Shown piece by piece: positions 5,919 through 6,637 of a DNA stretch of 6,637 nucleotides (the first letter of the stretch is position 1; every line of letters begins with the position of its first letter). Source of the stretch: Burkholderiales bacterium (GTDB lineage: Bacteria; Pseudomonadota; Gammaproteobacteria; Burkholderiales; Burkholderiaceae); contig CAHJWV010000102.1 in assembly GCA_903643055.1 (NCBI GenBank), positions 1 to 6,637 on the forward strand. The letters are read 5' to 3'. Both the position numbers and the translations under genes were made by a program. The notes beneath the pieces were generated by a model. It made no database searches and was not told the DNA's origin. It saw only the letters and a program-made list of their open reading frames with translations.

Positions 5919-6637
5919 ATGAATCATCCGTATCCACCTTCGATGCGCGCCGATCGTCTTGATGTCACCGAGCAGGACGACAGAGCGCAAGTCCTGGACC
6001 GATCCATCGGCGATTTCATGCGCCAGCTGCGAGGGCTGACCGATGCGCAAATCGAGCAGATCGTTCGCCATCAGCGCAAGAACAACCTGCGCTTCGGTGA
6101 GGCCGCGATTGCGCTGAAGCTTGCTTCTCGCGACGATGTCTTGTGGGCGCTGTCACAACAGTTCCACTACCCGTACGCTTCCAGCGGCAATGGCAACTTT
6201 CATCCCGAACTGGTGGCAGCGGTCGATCCGTTTTGCGAGCAGGCCGAGGCCTTTCGTGAAATGCGCAGCCAACTGTTGATGGGGGTGCTGGCATCGGACA
6301 CATCGCGGCGCGCATTGGCCGTGGTGAGCCCCGATGTGGGTGATGGAAAAAGTTTTTTCGCCTCCAACATGGCGATTACCTTCAGCCAGCTGGGTGGGCG
6401 TACCTTGCTGGTTGATGCCGACATGCGCACACCGCGCCAGCACGAGTTGTTTGCCGTATCCAATGGCACGGGGCTGAGTGGCATCTTGTCCGGGCGCTCT
6501 GAGGCCGACGTGATTCATCAGGTCAAGGACCTTCCCAGCCTGTATGTCTTGCCGGTCGGCACGACGCCACCGAACCCGCTTGAGCTGGTGCAGCGTGCCG
6601 CGTTTGGCTTGCTGATTCAAGAGCTGTTGAGCAAGTT
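5919..6637 (+). CDS. epsG: Exopolysaccharide tyrosine autokinase, EpsG type, with MshEN-like N-terminus (3' end beyond window)
   Basis: An open frame from ATG 5919 runs off the right edge, giving 239 codons with no stop. It is a BY-kinase: a P-loop tyrosine autokinase that works with the chain-length protein just upstream (43-nt gap, same strand). It shows a Walker A-type loop SPDVGDGKS (137-145; the usual PGEGK proline is Val), Walker A' LLVDADMR (163-170), GTGLSGILSGR (183-193) and LPVGTTPPNPLELV (211-224). Walker B and the Tyr-rich tail would lie outside. Residues about 29-81 form two 24-residue motifs with Gly at position 3 and Gln at position 24, separated by five residues. The second (from Arg58 to Gln81) is the better match to the MshEN consensus. 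The start has a weak ribosome binding site; Met9 is an alternative. The kinase call is firm and the MshEN reading is an inference. Confidence 0.92.
   Translation, partial: MNHPYPPSMRADRLDVTEQDDRAQVLDRSIGDFMRQLRGLTDAQIEQIVRHQRKNNLRFGEAAIALKLASRDDVLWALSQQFHYPYASSGNGNFHPELVAAVDPFCEQAEAFREMRSQLLMGVLASDTSRRALAVVSPDVGDGKSFFASNMAITFSQLGGRTLLVDADMRTPRQHELFAVSNGTGLSGILSGRSEADVIHQVKDLPSLYVLPVGTTPPNPLELVQRAAFGLLIQELLSK

Overview
The window looks like a beta-proteobacterium of the Burkholderiales type (Leptothrix/Rubrivivax/Ideonella-like). This is inferred from moderately high GC, the style of the UreG and DUF1800 proteins, and an EpsF/EpsG-type exopolysaccharide module. No rRNA, tRNA, CRISPR array or insertion sequence was seen.

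Left part (1-1564, minus strand): a DUF1800 secreted lipoprotein gene runs off the left edge. Upstream of it, on the same strand, is an intact ureG (urease nickel-insertion GTPase). No other urease gene is visible: what lies immediately upstream of ureG is not ureF.

Middle (1565-2322): there is no intact gene. On the minus strand, 2224-1839 is a decayed OmpR-type response-regulator receiver domain. Its landmarks (acidic pair, phospho-acceptor Asp, DD-Y-L-x-P motif, RINAVLRRT end) are still readable, but only across three frames with several frameshifts and a stop. A short plus-strand remnant resembling the start of UbiJ (SCP2-type) may sit at 2279-2375. The region reads as a graveyard separating the ureG block from the polysaccharide block.

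Right part (2323-6637): a divergent exopolysaccharide locus. Leftward run a small monotopic phosphoglycosyl transferase (start set to 4242) and then a GT-B glycosyltransferase (start set to 3453). Rightward run an EpsF-type chain-length determinant (4451-5875) and an EpsG-type tyrosine autokinase (5919 to past the right edge). Together they would start a repeat unit on undecaprenyl phosphate, extend it, and control chain length by kinase cycling. The Wza-type outer-membrane exporter, flippase and polymerase are not in the window.

Two observations stand out. First, a perfect sigma-54 promoter (TGGCAC-N5-TTGCA) drives the leftward arm about 31 nt before its ribosome binding site and start region; no such element was found for the rightward arm. 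Second, the N-terminus of the tyrosine kinase contains two 24-residue motifs separated by exactly five residues. This is the layout of the cyclic-di-GMP-binding MshEN domain and suggests second-messenger control of polysaccharide chain length.
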